Counted from the stretch's first letter, positions 27,643 to 40,544 are shown. The stretch: DNA of 64,000 nt from Eopsaltria australis (GCA_034509425.1 JAVTVJ010001725.1:62001-126000), one strand, 5' to 3'. The notes: generated by a model not told the origin, from the sequence alone. A program made the numbers and translations.

Positions 27643-29948
27643 TGGGAACCGAAGGCTTCTTCCCCAGCAGAACCTTTGGTTATAGCTAAGCTGGGGTCAG
27701 ATAACATCGAATTTTTGGTAGATACTGGAGCAGCATTTTCCGTACTAAATACCATGGAAGGGAAACTGAGTCAAAACACTGTACATGTTGTTGGGGCGAC
27801 AGGGGTAAGCGAAACACGGCCTTTCTTCCAACCTTTAAAATTCAAATTGGGCAAACACTGGGTAACTCATCAATTCCTTTACATGCCTAACTCCCCTAAA
27901 CCATTATTAGGGAGAGATTTGCTAGAGAAATTAGAAGCAGAAATTAAATTCAAAAAGGGAAAGGGAATACAAGTTGTAATTCCTGAATCTAAATTTGTCG
28001 AAGTTGCTGCACTTTTCATACAGGACAAACGTGGTGAAATCCCCATTGAAGTTGAAAAAGCTGTCAATCCAATAGCATGGGCCAGTGATATCCCAGGAAG
28101 ATCCAAACAAGCAGAGCCTGTGAGTATTACTCTCAAACCAGGAGCCACACCGGTAAGGAAAAAACAATACCCTTTGAAATTAGAAAGTCGTAAAGGATTA
28201 GCACCCATAATTGAAAAATTCCTCCAACATGGGTTATTAGTGCAATGTGAGTCCAGATTTAATACCCCCATACTTGCTATTAAGAAAGCAGATGGTAAGA
28301 GCTATCGATTAGTTCAAGATCTGAGAGCAATTAACAGAATTACTGAAGACATACACCCTGTTGTGGCAAACCCATATACCCTTTTGACTGCACTGACAGA
28401 CGAATTAGGGTGGTTTACTGTAATAGACCTGAAGGATGCCTTTTTCTGCATTCCTGTGCATAAAAACAGCCAAGAGCTTTTTGCTTTTGAGTGGGAGAAT
28501 CCTGAGACAGGGAGGAAAAGCCAACTTACTTGGACCGTTTTGCCCCAGGGGTACAAGAACAGTCCCACAGTGTTTGGAAATCAGCTAGCAAAGGAACTAG
28601 AGGACTGGAAAAGACAAGAGCCAGAGGGAGTTATTCTTCAATATGTGGATGATATCCTGATTGCGGCTAAAACCAGAGATGACTGCATTAAATTTACCAT
28701 CAGTTTATTAAACTTTTTGGGACTGAGTGGGTACAGAGTTTCTAAAGACAAAGCACAGATTGCCAAAGAAGCAGTAATTTACTTGGGGCTCGAGATCTTT
28801 CGTGGACATCGACAGCTCAGCAAAGAACGGAAAGAAGCCATCTGTCAACTCCCAGAGCCCCGCACTGTGAGGGAGATGCAAGCTTTCCTGGGAATGGTAG
28901 GTTGGTGTCGTTTGTGGATAGCAAATTATGGACTGCTGGTAAAACCCCTATATGGAGCATTAAAAGCAGCTGAAAATGGAATTATCATATGGACAGAAAA
29001 TACAAGGGCAGCTTTTAAACAGCTGAAACACTCCCTAATGTCAGCTCCAGCACTGGGATTGCCAGACTTAACTAAATCTTTTGAACTGTTTACTTATGAA
29101 AGATTGAATGTTGCTTTAGGGGTACTAGCTCAACGCCTCGGGAACCAACGGAGAGCTGTGGCTTACTTTTCCAAACAGCTAGACAATGTTGCCCAAGGGT
29201 GGCCAGGGTGTTTGAAAGCCGTGGCAGCTACTGTTGTCTTGATCCAAGAGGCCCGAAAACTCACCCTTGGACGGCACATTGTAGTGTATGTACCCCATGC
29301 TGTAGCAGCTGTGCTCGAGCAAAAGGGGGGACATTGGCTGTCCAGCAACCGGATGCTTAAATATCAATCATTGTTACTAGAACAGGATGATGTCACCTTG
29401 AAAACAACTTCTGTTGTTAATCCTGCCATGTTTCTGTCTTCCACGTTAACTGACAATGTCCCTGAGCATGATTGTTTGCAGACAATAGAAGAGGTCTACT
29501 CCAGCCGAACAGATCTGAAGGATGTGCCCCTAGACAATCCAGACTGGGAGCTTTTTACAGACGGAAGCAGCTTTATGAGAAATGGTAAAAGGATGACAGG
29601 CTATGCAGTGACCACTCAAGACAAGGTAATTGAGGCGAAGGCCCTGCCAGCAGATGTGTCATCACAGAAAGCTGAGCTGATTGCACTGACAAGGGCCCTG
29701 GACCTGAGTGAAGGGAAGAAGGTAAATATATGGACCGACTCTAAATATGCGTTTGGTGTCGTCCATGCCCATGGAGCCATCTGGAAAGAAAGAGGACTGC
29801 TGAACGCTCAAGGTAATCAAATTAAACACGCTGAACAAATACTTGCCCTCTTGGAGAGCGTTAGAAAACCCACGGAAGTAGCTATTATGCACTGCAGGGG
29901 TCACCAGAAAAGGGAAAACCACTCCAGAATTGGGAAATCGCTTTGCTG
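27643..29948 (+). pseudogene. pol: Provirus C protease, reverse transcriptase, RNase H
   Basis: An open frame of about 760 codons follows the gag TGA in phase. The protease has Phe-Leu-Val-Asp-Thr-Gly-Ala-Ala-Phe-Ser near residues 24-33. The reverse transcriptase has Val-Ile-Asp-Leu-Lys-Asp-Ala-Phe-Phe, Leu-Pro-Gln-Gly-Tyr-Lys-Asn-Ser-Pro and Tyr-Val-Asp-Asp near 28,645. RNase H has Leu-Phe-Thr-Asp-Gly-Ser-Ser, a Glu and Thr-Asp-Ser-Lys-Tyr-Ala. The frame is lost at about 29,905-29,930 by a small indel within the last part of RNase H, and goes on in another frame. Protease and RT are uninterrupted, so this is one of the best preserved polymerases here. Confidence 0.92.
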
Positions 29949-31165
29949 ACAAAGCGGCAAAAGGAGTTGCAGAAAAAGGTATCCTTGCAATAATTCCCAA
30001 AAAGGAAGTTAACTTATCAGGGATCATCCCAAAGTATGATCAAGCAGATCAGAAGCTTATTAAATCTCTCAAGGCTGAGATCACAGAAGGTGGGTGGGCT
30101 GTCACACCAACAAATCAAGTTGTAGTCCCATCCCTGATTCTTCGAGAGCTAGCTCAGAGAGAACATGAAAACACACATTTTGGGACTGAAAACCTTCTAA
30201 AACATCTAAAAAAGGTAGTAATAGGAAGAAGAATGACTGAAATTGTACAAACAGTAGTAAGCAAATGTGAAGTTTGCTGCAAAAACAACCCTGATACAAG
30301 GAAAAGAGTTGTGTTAGGAGTAACAAAAGCAGGGGATCTTCCTGGAGATTACTGGCAAATAGATTTTGCTGAATTACCACGTAGAGAGGGATACCGGTAC
30401 ATACTGGTATTGGTTGACACTTTTAGTGGATGGCCCGAAGCTTACCCTTGTCGCACTAACACAGCCAAAGAAGTGGTAAAGATTTTGCTCAATCATATAA
30501 TTCCAAGGTTCGGGGTTCCCCTGGGAATGTCATCGGATAGGGGACCACACTTTGTTGCCACAGTAATTAAAGAAATCAGTCAGATTTTGGGAATTACTTG
30601 GGATCTGCATACACCTTATAGACCCCAAGCGAGTGGTAAAGTTGAACGTATGAATGGAACCCTTAAAACACAAATTAGCAAAATTTGTCAAGAAACATCT
30701 ATGACATGGGTTCAAGCCCTGCCTATAGCTTTACTAAGGATCCGCATACAGCCAAGGCGGAGGGATAACATCAGTCCCTATGAAATACTTTATGGTAGGC
30801 CATACCAGATTCCACACATTCCAGGGGAAATTCATATAAAAGGGAAACTTGATTTACAGAGATATCTAATGGCTTTAGGTTCCACTTTGCAGAAGCTCCA
30901 GAATTACATCGTGCTATCCAGACCCATCGGACTGGACACACCTGCACATCTTTTCCAACCTGGAGACTGGGTTTATATCAAGTGGTGGGACAATGAACCT
31001 CTACAAGCTAAGTGGAAAGGACCATTCCAAGTCCTGCTGACTACCCTCACTGCAGTCAAAGTCTCTGGCAAAGGACCCTGGATCCACTACTCCAGAGTCA
31101 AGAAAGCTTCTGCTCCTGAAACAACTGAGAAAACAAAGAGTGATGCAGAAGAAAGCGTGATTTAA
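29930..31165 (+). pseudogene. pol: Provirus C: end of RNase H and integrase
   Basis: This open frame (411 codons) begins in the last RNase H block (Gly-Asn-Arg-Phe-Ala-Asp-Lys-Ala) after the frameshift. Integrase then has His...His...Cys-Glu-Val-Cys, catalytic Asp in Gln-Ile-Asp-Phe, Asp in Ser-Ser-Asp-Arg-Gly-Pro-His and Glu in Gly-Lys-Val-Glu-Arg-Met-Asn. Next come Ser-Pro-Tyr-Glu-Ile-Leu-Tyr-Gly-Arg-Pro and a C-terminal Gly-Pro-Phe domain (Trp-Lys-Gly-Pro-Phe-Gln-Val), both gammaretroviral signs. It ends at TAA 31,163-31,165. The full integrase appears intact apart from the upstream frameshift in RNase H. Confidence 0.92.
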
Positions 31166-31349
31166 ATAATGCTTCAGTGCTTAAAGAACTGCTCATAGTA
31201 ATCATAGTCACAATTCTTCTATATCTACTGTTGTTAAATATTTACTGTTATTAAGTGTATATTATTAATAGATTATTAATCTAGATTATTAATAGATAGT
31301 AAGTATTTAGAATAGAGACTTGACAAGGTAGAAGCCTTGTCAAGCCTCT
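31166..31349 (+). other. Env-less 3' untranslated region of provirus C
   Basis: About 185 bp between pol and the polypurine tract where env would be. It holds an AT-rich near-palindrome (about 31,261-31,300, repeated ATTATTAATAGAT) and a perfect hairpin CTTGACAAGG-TAGAAG-CCTTGTCAAG at 31,319-31,344. I see no env remnant. Confidence 0.75.
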
Positions 31350-31362
31350 AAAAGGGGGGAAA
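31350..31362 (+). other. Polypurine tract of provirus C
   Basis: AAAAGGGGGGAAA directly before the TG of the 3' LTR. Confidence 0.85.
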
Positions 31363-31798
31363 TGATGCCTTAGGTTTTAACTTCTTATTTTTCTACATCA
31401 GGACTGCTCTACTGCTCTAAAACTCCATAAATTGTCATCTAGTGTTCTGTTACTGTCATTTAGACGAAACAATTTCTCTCGGGGCTGGAGTTTCAAGGGC
31501 ATACTGTTTTTTCCAAAAGCCCAAAATGTAAACACCCATGGACAGCAGCGAAGAGAAGAAGGGAACAAGCTGGGGATGGGACTTCAAGACCCGAAACTGT
31601 AATTGGACAATGGGTTTCTGATATGCAGATGAACCAAAGGTATATCTGTCCCAAAAACACGTGCTAGGTGTCCATTTTGGGTGTAGTCTCTGAGAGACTC
31701 TTGCATGGCCCAAAGTGTACCTTGTTTTAATAAATACTTCTTTTATTCTTTTAACTCTGTCCAGCTTCTGTTTCAGGTCAGCCTTTTGTAAGGCATCA
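31363..31798 (+). repeat. 3' LTR of provirus C (436 bp)
   Basis: Matches the 5' LTR at 24,515 with four substitutions, an extra 8 bp (tandem ACTGCTCT) and one missing T. It ends TAAGGCATCA. The right flank CCAGGAGTC does not match any sequence left of the 5' LTR. Confidence 0.93.
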
Positions 31799-34700
31799 CC
31801 AGGAGTCTGGGCTTCATTCACAAATTTCTGGACACAGTGAGTTTTGCTTAAATGATTACATTCCCTTCATTAAATTAAGAAGCTTCTCCCAGATAACCAA
31901 TTTTCTTCATACAATGAAAGCAAAACTTCTTGATAAACTTAGTAAGAGTAGCACCAATGCATTTTAGTATTCCTCAACTCTTTTCACTAGAAAGAAGGGA
32001 AGAATACCCTTGCAAATTTGTTTCCACTTTAGGATCTAAAGTGACTAAGTATGATAGCCAATATTTCCCCCATGAATCATCATTCTTTACTAAAGATCTT
32101 TTTACAGCTAGACTTAGACACCGCTGTAACAGTAATTTTCAGTAATTTCATTTTCTAACAACACCTGCCTAAAAGACACCTGCTTTCAATATCCATTTTT
32201 ATTCATCTTCATTAAGCATTTCCCTGCATATCTCTCCCATACTATTAAAAACTCCTGTTTTTTTTCAGGATAATTCATGTTTTTAAGTAACACTTCAATA
32301 TTACCCTATTATTTTTGACGCTCAGGCATCTTATAAGCCCATTTTAAGTCTGAAACCGAACTTTCTGAAAGACGTGTACTGTTCGTCAAACCAAAGACCC
32401 CAGGAAAAAATGTTTATACCTGTTGCAATAGATTTTTCCATGCATGTGTATACATGTTAATCTATAAATAGCTAGACAATTAAAAGAACCATTTTTTATT
32501 AAAAAGCTCCATTTTTTGCCTCTCCTGGTCTTCCTTGTCCTGTACAACATGATAAGGATATACACCATTAATAAAAAAAAAAGAAAACATGAAGGAATTA
32601 TTAAATAGAAAGATAGACAAAAAAAATTCTGTTTGAGTCTAAGAAGGGAATAATGTACATGCAGATGGTGTAGAAAAATAATGAAATGGTGGCTGAAAAA
32701 TTGGTATTTACAGGTAAGTGGATGCTGCAACAAGAGTTCTGTACGTGCAAGCATATTAAGATCAAAGTAATGCTGTGTGCTAAAATACATTTGCTTGAGT
32801 ATCAATGTATTTTTATTAGTAAGATCAATAGTACAGACATTGATATATCTTTGCAAACACAAAAAAAATCCCATTTCTCTGCTAAAATAGTGGCTTTAAA
32901 CAGCAAGTTTTTGGCTTAAAAAAAGTACCCTTTGTGTTATGAATCCATCACCAGAGCAAATGGTATGAAAATAACATGGACTAAATACTGACTTTTTCTT
33001 ATCCAGTTGAAGTTCCCAAACTGGTGCAAATGAAAGGATATAAACATAGAAAAAAATCCCATAAATTAATTTTAAATGTAAGAAGTAATGCAGATGATAA
33101 CTTGGTTGAAAATATGAAGCTTTAAAAATGCCATCATAAAAGATGCTAGAAACATGGATAAAGATATTGCAATTAATATGATGCTTCCTTCACAATCATC
33201 TGCCCTACAACCCATCACTCAATAATTCTCACAGCACAATTTTTTATGCCACACCCTCATCTAAGTGTCCCAAAATTTTTCCTTTCAGTCACTGTAAAAT
33301 GTGATCACTGTTACTTCCTCAATATCTCTGCTGCAGGTACGAAAGATATTTGAGTTCAGAATGCTGTACTACATGTACAAGCATAATGGTAAAATACTTG
33401 CTTTAGAGCCTTTCCTACTTTTTTGACCTGCTCCATATCTTCAGGATTATGTTTCCATGTACACTTCTTAATCTCACCTATTTTGTAATTGAATGGTCTC
33501 TTGATATTGATTTAGGAGTCACTTAGCTCACAGCTGAGGAATGGGAAAAATAGACACTAAATTCTTAAAAGTGCTGAGCTATTCCTCTCAAATGATCTAC
33601 CACAGGCTTTTTTCTTATCACATTCCCCTCAACCTTTAAAACGTGGCTAACCCTCTTTGCTTTATACCTCATATCTAACCAGTAAAATAAATGCTGCTGC
33701 TGACTGGAACCAAAAGAACTCATCAATATGCTCTTTATGTGCCTATTTGTTTCATGCCTCTTTATTTTAACCAAATGCATCACAGAAGAATTGTGGACAT
33801 TGCACTGCCTTCATTCAGCTCAACAATTACACATCTCACATGTAGGCTATGACCTCTGCTTGTATACATTAGATCCAACAATGAAAGATGAGGTGATCCA
33901 TGGCAAGGTTGTGTCCTCTGCACTGTCTGGAGGTCTCAGTACTGCACAGCTCTGCCAAAGCCCACCAGTATCATCCTGAGAATTATGACGGTGTAATTCC
34001 TAAGCCAAGAAATGATGCCAACAGTAAAATGGTTCTGTCTCAATATGTTTAAAATGTGTGTACTAATTAAAGAGTGTGCTGCCCTACCATTTCCTCTTTG
34101 TTGTATCATATAGACAGAGAAAAAATCTCACTGATTAATCCTTACTCTAACACATAAAATGCTTAATGTAACAGAATGTAACATTGGGGGACAAAGCAAA
34201 ACAAAATACCTTTAAAATCTAAATACCCCCCCACCCCCCAAATATTTATTACAGTTAAATTGACAAACCAAACACATAGCCCTGACTACTGAAGGGATTG
34301 TTACTCATACTTCTATTTGTCCTGTTGGGGTTTTTTAAAATTTATATAAAAGAAAAATTTCCCTCATTTATGATCTTAGTAGAAATCTGAAAATACAGCT
34401 GTTAGGCTACCAGTATTTATCAACATACTGTCCACAAGAAAATAAAATAAACCACGTATTCTAGTTTTTCTGGATCAGAGACTATATTTGTGGGTAAAAA
34501 GAAGATGCGCAGCTTTTACTAGTAAGCAATGAGAACAGCATTATAGTAATTTCACTGCATCATGGTTGCTTCTTTGTTCAAGACGTGATTAGTTTTAATA
34601 TTTGGCAAGGATACTTTTCCTTTTGACAATATTTGGATATTATTAGTATTCACTTTTGTTGTATTGTACTGTGTTTTTAGAAGGCTGGGTTTACTGAAGA

Positions 34701-36485
34701 TACATTTTAAATTTTTTTAACACAGAAATCTGGCAAGCTAACTCTTCTTAGTGGGAATGAATGTTAGTAACTCTGAAATTAGGATTTTTAGTTGTAATAT
34801 AGAATTCGCAATTTGCCTCCTTGCAGTGCTTGACACAATCTTTACTCAGAAAAGCTATTTTTGATGTCACAGTGTTTCTTGAGGATTCCTGAATGAGAAC
34901 TTACAAAGGCAGGGAACTGTATGCAGTTATGATTTCTAATAGTTAAGATTCAGCAGGCTCTTTTAAATATAATTATTTTCATTAACTGCAATGTGATTTT
35001 GACAGACCCATATGGTTGCATATTTGCATAATCTTGATATCCATTTTGATAATCTCATTGCCATTTTCCCAACCTGCTGAGAAACACCAGCTTTAACATC
35101 CACAGAAACTGCAGGACACCTAGAGGTAATTGATGAATGTGGCCACCACATGGCTTAATTTACAACACACCTTCATTCATGGTGTCAGGATGCATGAGTT
35201 AAAGTGCATTATACTTTAGAGCCTTTTACTTCCATGGGTTCATGCAGTTCATGAATAGCCCACAAGTAACTCAAATCTCAGTGAAAACAGGGTAAAAACT
35301 AATTCATGTAGGTCATCTTTGCTAATTTTGGATTCTCAAAGTATACTTACAAACAGGCTTTCCAGTATCCTTTCCAAAATTCTAGCTGACAGTCTTTTCA
35401 CTTTTTTTGGAAACATGTTTTTGCTATTCTGACTAAAAAGTCTACATGTAGTATGATTTTTTTTATGTAATTGGCAATGAATTAGTACTTATCTGAAATT
35501 CTTTTCCCACAGCTTTCTAAAAGTGGAACAAAATCTCACCTCAAACCCTGACAGTGTGAATTACTCTCCTAGAATTCAAGTATTTTACATCACCAGTTCT
35601 ATAAAATTATCATGACTAAAGAAATTATAAATTAAAAGGAAACCAATTAATATTAAAATTGAGAAATAAGTAATAGAAATATTGAAGTGCAAATGGATGG
35701 AAAAATGATACTAGTTTAGGCTGTGCCCAGATCTCTCCTTGCTTATCTCCAGAATTAAGCTTGTTAACTCATTTTGGACCAGAATATTTATTTTTTTCTC
35801 CAACTACACTGCCTGAGTAGTTGCTTTGTTTTCTTTTTCATTCCCTCAGAACATATAGCAGAGGTCATCTTTTAACATCAAGTGCATGCTTCCAATAGGA
35901 CCAATTTCTAGCAGCTGAAAGGTTTGGGTACTGATGGGGTTCTCTCACTTTTTCTTTATTTCCAAGTAGCTAATAACAATTTTCTGCTCTGAGCCAGACA
36001 GTCAAGATTTTGCTAACTCTACAACTGATTCTACACTTCTGTGATGTCAGAGAATAGAGGAAGGGAGAATAGATCCTCTTTTCTTTATTTTCTTTTTTAA
36101 TTTTCATTATTTCGTTGTTTAGAAGCAGTAATAACAGCTTGCCTCTGTTGAAAAATTATCCATAGCCAAGAAAAAAGAAAAAAGATCGTGTTTGCTCTGG
36201 CTGCAGAGTAAAGCAAAATTAAAGATCAAATACATTGCCCAAGAGCCAGGCTTTCTTTTCCATGGTTTGAGAGGCTTTATATTCCTTAAATTTCCCATGT
36301 TAGTCACAAACACTTAAGCTGACACTTTGGGCCCAATTTATTCCTGTGTCACATGAGAAATATTAGTAGTAGAACTAAAAACTTGATTGCACTGGAGTTG
36401 CTTTATAGCCTTCCAGTGACCACAAAAATTATGTGCACATTTAAAAGTATTACTTTAGAAAGTCTTCCAAGCAGTTTTAAAGGCT
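31799..36485. other. AT-rich unique sequence, no gene seen
   Basis: About 4.7 kb of AT-rich DNA beyond the ERV stack. ORFs are all short (under 165 codons), with no family signature and no splice-site-flanked exon I can support. Some poly-A/T runs and a C-rich run near 34,226. I recognise no repeat here. Confidence 0.6.
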
Positions 36486-36819
36486 TTCACGGAATAGTGG
36501 AATGGCTGTGATTGAAAGGCACCTCTGGACAACATCTAGTTCAACCTCCCTGCTAAAACAGGTTCACCTAGAGCATATTGCACAGGCTTATATTGAGGTG
36601 GGTTTGAGTAAGTCTAGAGGACACTACACAACCACTCCAGGCAGCTTCTTCCAGCTTTCCGTAACCCTCACAGTAAAGAAGCTTTTCCTCCTATTCAGAT
36701 GGAACTTGCTATGTTTCAGTTTGTGCCTATTGCCATTTGTCCTGATGCTGGGCACCACTGAACACAGTTTGGCCCAATCCTCTTGACACCACCTTGAAGT
36801 TACTTGTGTGCAATGATGA
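36486..36819 (-). repeat. CR1 LINE fragment (minus strand), part 1
   Basis: This begins TCACGGAATAGTGGAATGGC and runs through blocks typical of reversed CR1 3' ends (TCACCTAGAGCA, CACAGTAAAGAAG, GGGCACCACTGAA, CTCTTGACACC). It is interrupted by the solo LTR at 36,825 and continues at 37,755. CR1 is the main LINE of birds and other reptiles. Confidence 0.85.
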
Positions 36820-36824
36820 GGTTC

Positions 36825-37754
36825 TGTTGAAGGTTGGATCTAGTTCTTTTCCTCAGGAATTTTTCTCCCATGGGTTGCTAAGACACAAATGACTGGGTAC
36901 TTAAGAGAAACAAAGCACAAGGCTGTAGCCTTTCTCCTTGGCAGGGTGGGGACAAATTGCCCCTCATAGAAGCAGAGCCGGGCAACGCGAGATTTAGAGA
37001 GACTGAAAAGCAAGGGCAGGGGGGAAGTCACACTCTCTTGCTCAGGACCCTCGGAGCTGGACGGTCGGAGCTGCTGTCTGCTGAACCCACGGCCCCTGAG
37101 AAGCCAGCACAGAGCTGCCGGTCTGTCTGCTGTGAGTCTCTGCCCTCTGCCCCATCCGGAGCCGACCTGCCTGCCACCAGCCCGCTCTGAGTTTTCTCCG
37201 CTACATTGTAGCGGGGTTTTTCCCTGCACGTGGAGACCCCTTACCGTCCCAGCTCCCTGTGTCCGGGGATCCTGCTGTGGCACCAACACCAGCTGCCCCT
37301 CCCGAGAGTCTGTGGAGCAAGGGCTCTCCTCCATCCCTCCGTGCTTCGGGCAGTCGCCATTCGCCGTGTGCTACCTGAGCTCACGCCGGAGCGCCCCTGC
37401 AGCCACCGGGGAATCACCGCACCCAGAGCGCCCCTGCAGCCACCGGGGAATCACCGCACCCAGAGCGCCCCTGCAGGCTGTGACTGGAACTGCACCAAAG
37501 AGAAAAGGTGCCTGAAGCCGAGCAGGCTGCCACTGGGTTTCTGGTTCTGTTTGTTGGTCAACGTTATAGTTGTTGTTATTTGTTATCCTTGTTTTAGATA
37601 GTAGTAAAGAACTGTTATTCCTATTCCCATATCTTTGCCTGAGAGCCTCTTGATTTCAAATTTATAATAATTCGGAGGGAGAGAGATTACAGTTTCCCAT
37701 TCCAAGGGAGGCTCCTGCCTTCCTTAACAGACACCTGTCCTTCAAACCAGGACA
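36825..37754 (+). mobile_element. Solo LTR of V family in CR1 (930 bp)
   Basis: TGTTGAAGGT...AACCAGGACA with perfect GGTTC repeats at 36,820-36,824 and 37,755-37,759. Compared with the LTRs of V it has an additional 24 bp (about 37,496-37,520) and a tandem duplication of a 37-bp unit (about 37,390-37,463). The hairpin CCGCTAC-ATT-GTAGCGG is kept. Confidence 0.95.
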
Positions 37755-37901
37755 GGTTCCCCCTCGGTCATCTCCTCTAGAGGCTAAGCACGCCCAGCAC
37801 CCCCAGCCTTTCCTCATAAGAGTGATGCTCCAGTCCCCTAATATCTGCAGCCTTCACTGACCCCAATCCAGCAGTTCCTTGTCTGCCTTGAACTGGGGAG
37901 C
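37755..37901 (-). repeat. CR1 LINE fragment (minus strand), part 2
   Basis: This continues the CR1 copy after the LTR (CCCCCTCGGTCATCTC, CAGCCTTTCCTCATAAG, TGCTCCAGTCCCCTAA, TTGAACTGGGGAG). The two parts join at the GGTTC target site. Confidence 0.82.
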
Positions 37902-40539
37902 TTCCTCCCACATTTTTCTCAATGAGTGCTTAGACTTGCAGTATGCTGAAACATCTTAATACAAAATGTTATCTGGCACTTAATTGTGTTTTAAACATTT
38001 AGAGATTTCTCTTTCTGTGCTCTTAGTTTATTGTCCTTTTAATTCCTTAATTTGCCATCCATTTATTTTAAGAATGTCACAAAAGTTGAGCTAAAAAATA
38101 ATGTTTGAAAAGAATGCTAAAAAAGAAGTAATGAGACAGACTATTGCATTCAAATTTCTTTTCCATCTTTCCAGCCTTCCTAACGACAGCTCTCTGGACT
38201 TTTATTTTCTGCTGAAGTGTGACACATTACAGGAGTGCGTAATTTCAGCTCTAACAAGACTTCAGATACTGTTTCTGCTCACATGGCAGTGTAGGCTAGC
38301 ATCATCCTCATCCTGGGTTTCACTAGGCGGAGGGAGGTCATCTCTCCCCTTGGCTCAGCATGGGCCCAAGGGTGTAGAGTCACAGCTGCCTTCTCTCTGC
38401 TGGGCTGCTGGGTTCAGCCCAATGTCCCTGACACTTTTGAGATGCTATTTCATGACCAGTTTCTTGGGATTTGGTGCATTAATATTTATTTTAGTCACTA
38501 CTTGGACCATGCACTCATCCTGAGAGTGTTTAATGCTGCCAGCAACAAAATGAACTCTGATTAAGAAACTATTTCTGACAGGAATGAAAAGACATTTGAA
38601 ACAGGTGTTCCTGCCCTCATTCTCTGGTGTTTCCTCTCAATTTCACATCTTATTCACATACTTGCCAGAAGTCTGTACATAATAAAGTCTCAAAGTGCTA
38701 TGTTATAATTCCTGTTGGAAATCAGAGCCTCTCCAATATTTAATTACTCTGAACTGAAATTATGCAGGTTTGTCGCTTTTTCAATAACTTTTTGGAATGC
38801 TTTACACCATAAATAAAAATTAAATTTCCCCTTTCTTCTTAGTCTCAGCAGGATTAAATAATGCTATAAAAGATAAATCAAATTCCAACTTCTTAAGCTT
38901 CTTTCATTGCTTTAGATTTATTTGTAATTTCCAAAATAAATCACATTTGAACTCAAACTTCTCTGCCCCTTAGCCATGATCCTTTTGTTCTTCAATATTG
39001 CCTCCATCTAAGTAACGCTGGGGGAACAAAAATATGGGTTATAGTTTTGTCACCACAACTTTTATCTAAGTTCTTTACTGGAATAATGTATTTGCCTTGC
39101 AGTGAACCTAAAATCTTGTCTCTTTTTTTATTAGGAAAAGTCATACTTGTGTTTATTAGATTTGTTTAATTTTGAATGTCAAGGAGTAAAGATCAAGTTG
39201 GTAGCGGTAGGGAGAAGAAAAAGGATTCAAAACTTGAGAAAGCAAAGTGGAAATTCTAAGGACAGTGAGGACAGTTAAAAGACTCCATGTCTTCAACAGA
39301 GACGAATGTCACCCTAGGTTACTGTTCAGAAAATATCCAGATGGCTTGCTCTGCCTTTCTTCTCTATGACTTTCTATCAGGTCATCCTCAAATAGATTCA
39401 CTCCTCTATTTTTAGTTCATTCATTATTCCTCTTCATCTCCCTCTGTGGTGATGAAAGGACAGGTCTGGTGTCAGTGGAAGCAATTTGAAATGAATAGAT
39501 GTGTTAACTGACCCCTTCACAGCTACATCACAAAAAACATTTAGTACTGCTATTTATGGTCTACACAAAGGATTCAAGCTCTTAAATGACTTCAAAACAA
39601 AAGTATCATTTGGAGGTTATTGCTACAGCTTGTCCTACTCAATTACTCTCTAGGTTAGAAAGCTGTTTATTGGTCACCAAAAAGTGGATTTTGGTTTCCA
39701 ATAATTGCCAATCATAAATAATAGTAATATTTGCAGGTATGATTAACAAGAGGTAAACTTGAGTGTAAGCTATTGTCTCAAAAATTACTTAGAAAAACAA
39801 TCTAAATCAAATATAAATCATCTATACTTTTATAGCCAAATTTAATCTATCAAATGCAATCTAATTTGATTTATTTTGAGGTACAATACAATAAACAGTA
39901 TATTGTATTAAATATTAAAAAAATAGACTATTGTATTCAATAATTCTACTAGGTCTGCCAATCATCTGGACTCATTGACAGGTAGAACTAAAAGTTTGTA
40001 GAAGTTTCAAATTCAAAGGAGATCTTTTCATCTATTGTCCTCAGGGCACACATTCAGTGAACTCTACTTCTGTTGTATAGTTTAATACTTAAATAAAGCT
40101 TAGTGTACTTTTACTGCATCTTTCAAATTGTTTGTCCAAGTTGCCTATTTTTGTACATTTTTCAATTGATTTTATGATTTCTTTTTATCGTTCTAGAATT
40201 TCACAAGTTCTTTGCACTTTTCTATTTTCTGTACTTTTCCTGCAATGGATATTAAAGTGTATATGTTAACTCAGATATATATCCTCCATATTAGATGGGC
40301 TTTGAAGAAAATGCTCAGATGGAAACTAAACCTTGTTCTGTCTGATGGGCCGAAAATTCAGTACTTTTTGATACAGGTTGCAGCCAGGTTGAATTGCTAC
40401 TGAGAAATCATACACAGGTAGGGAGACAAATTTAGAGATACATATCCCAGTAAAAATCTAAGAATCTGACAGGAGACATAATAGACATGGGAAACAAAAA
40501 ATCAGTGGAACCTCAATTTATCTTTGAACAGTTGATTGA
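37902..40539. other. AT-rich unique sequence, no gene seen
   Basis: No coding region, RNA gene or clear repeat recognised. The longest ORF (38,101-38,523, 140 codons) has no family signature and no codon-like composition. Confidence 0.6.
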
Positions 40540-40544
40540 CAGCT

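Larger units (their letters stand above)
24515..31798 (+). mobile_element. Provirus C: gammaretrovirus-like ERV without env, 7.3 kb
   Basis: LTR, primer-binding site, leader, gag, pol, hairpin, polypurine tract, LTR. The reverse transcriptase has Tyr-Val-Asp-Asp and gag and pol are in the same frame separated by one TGA, both as in gammaretroviruses. Env is replaced by about 190 bp of AT-rich sequence. The bases on the two sides (AGCTG left, CCAGG right) do not match, and the right flank is not provirus D, so the right end derives from a different integration or a rearrangement. Confidence 0.9.

Noticed and set aside
38101..38523. 140-codon ORF in unique sequence
   Set aside because: No family likeness or coding signature; this length is expected by chance in 64 kb on six frames.
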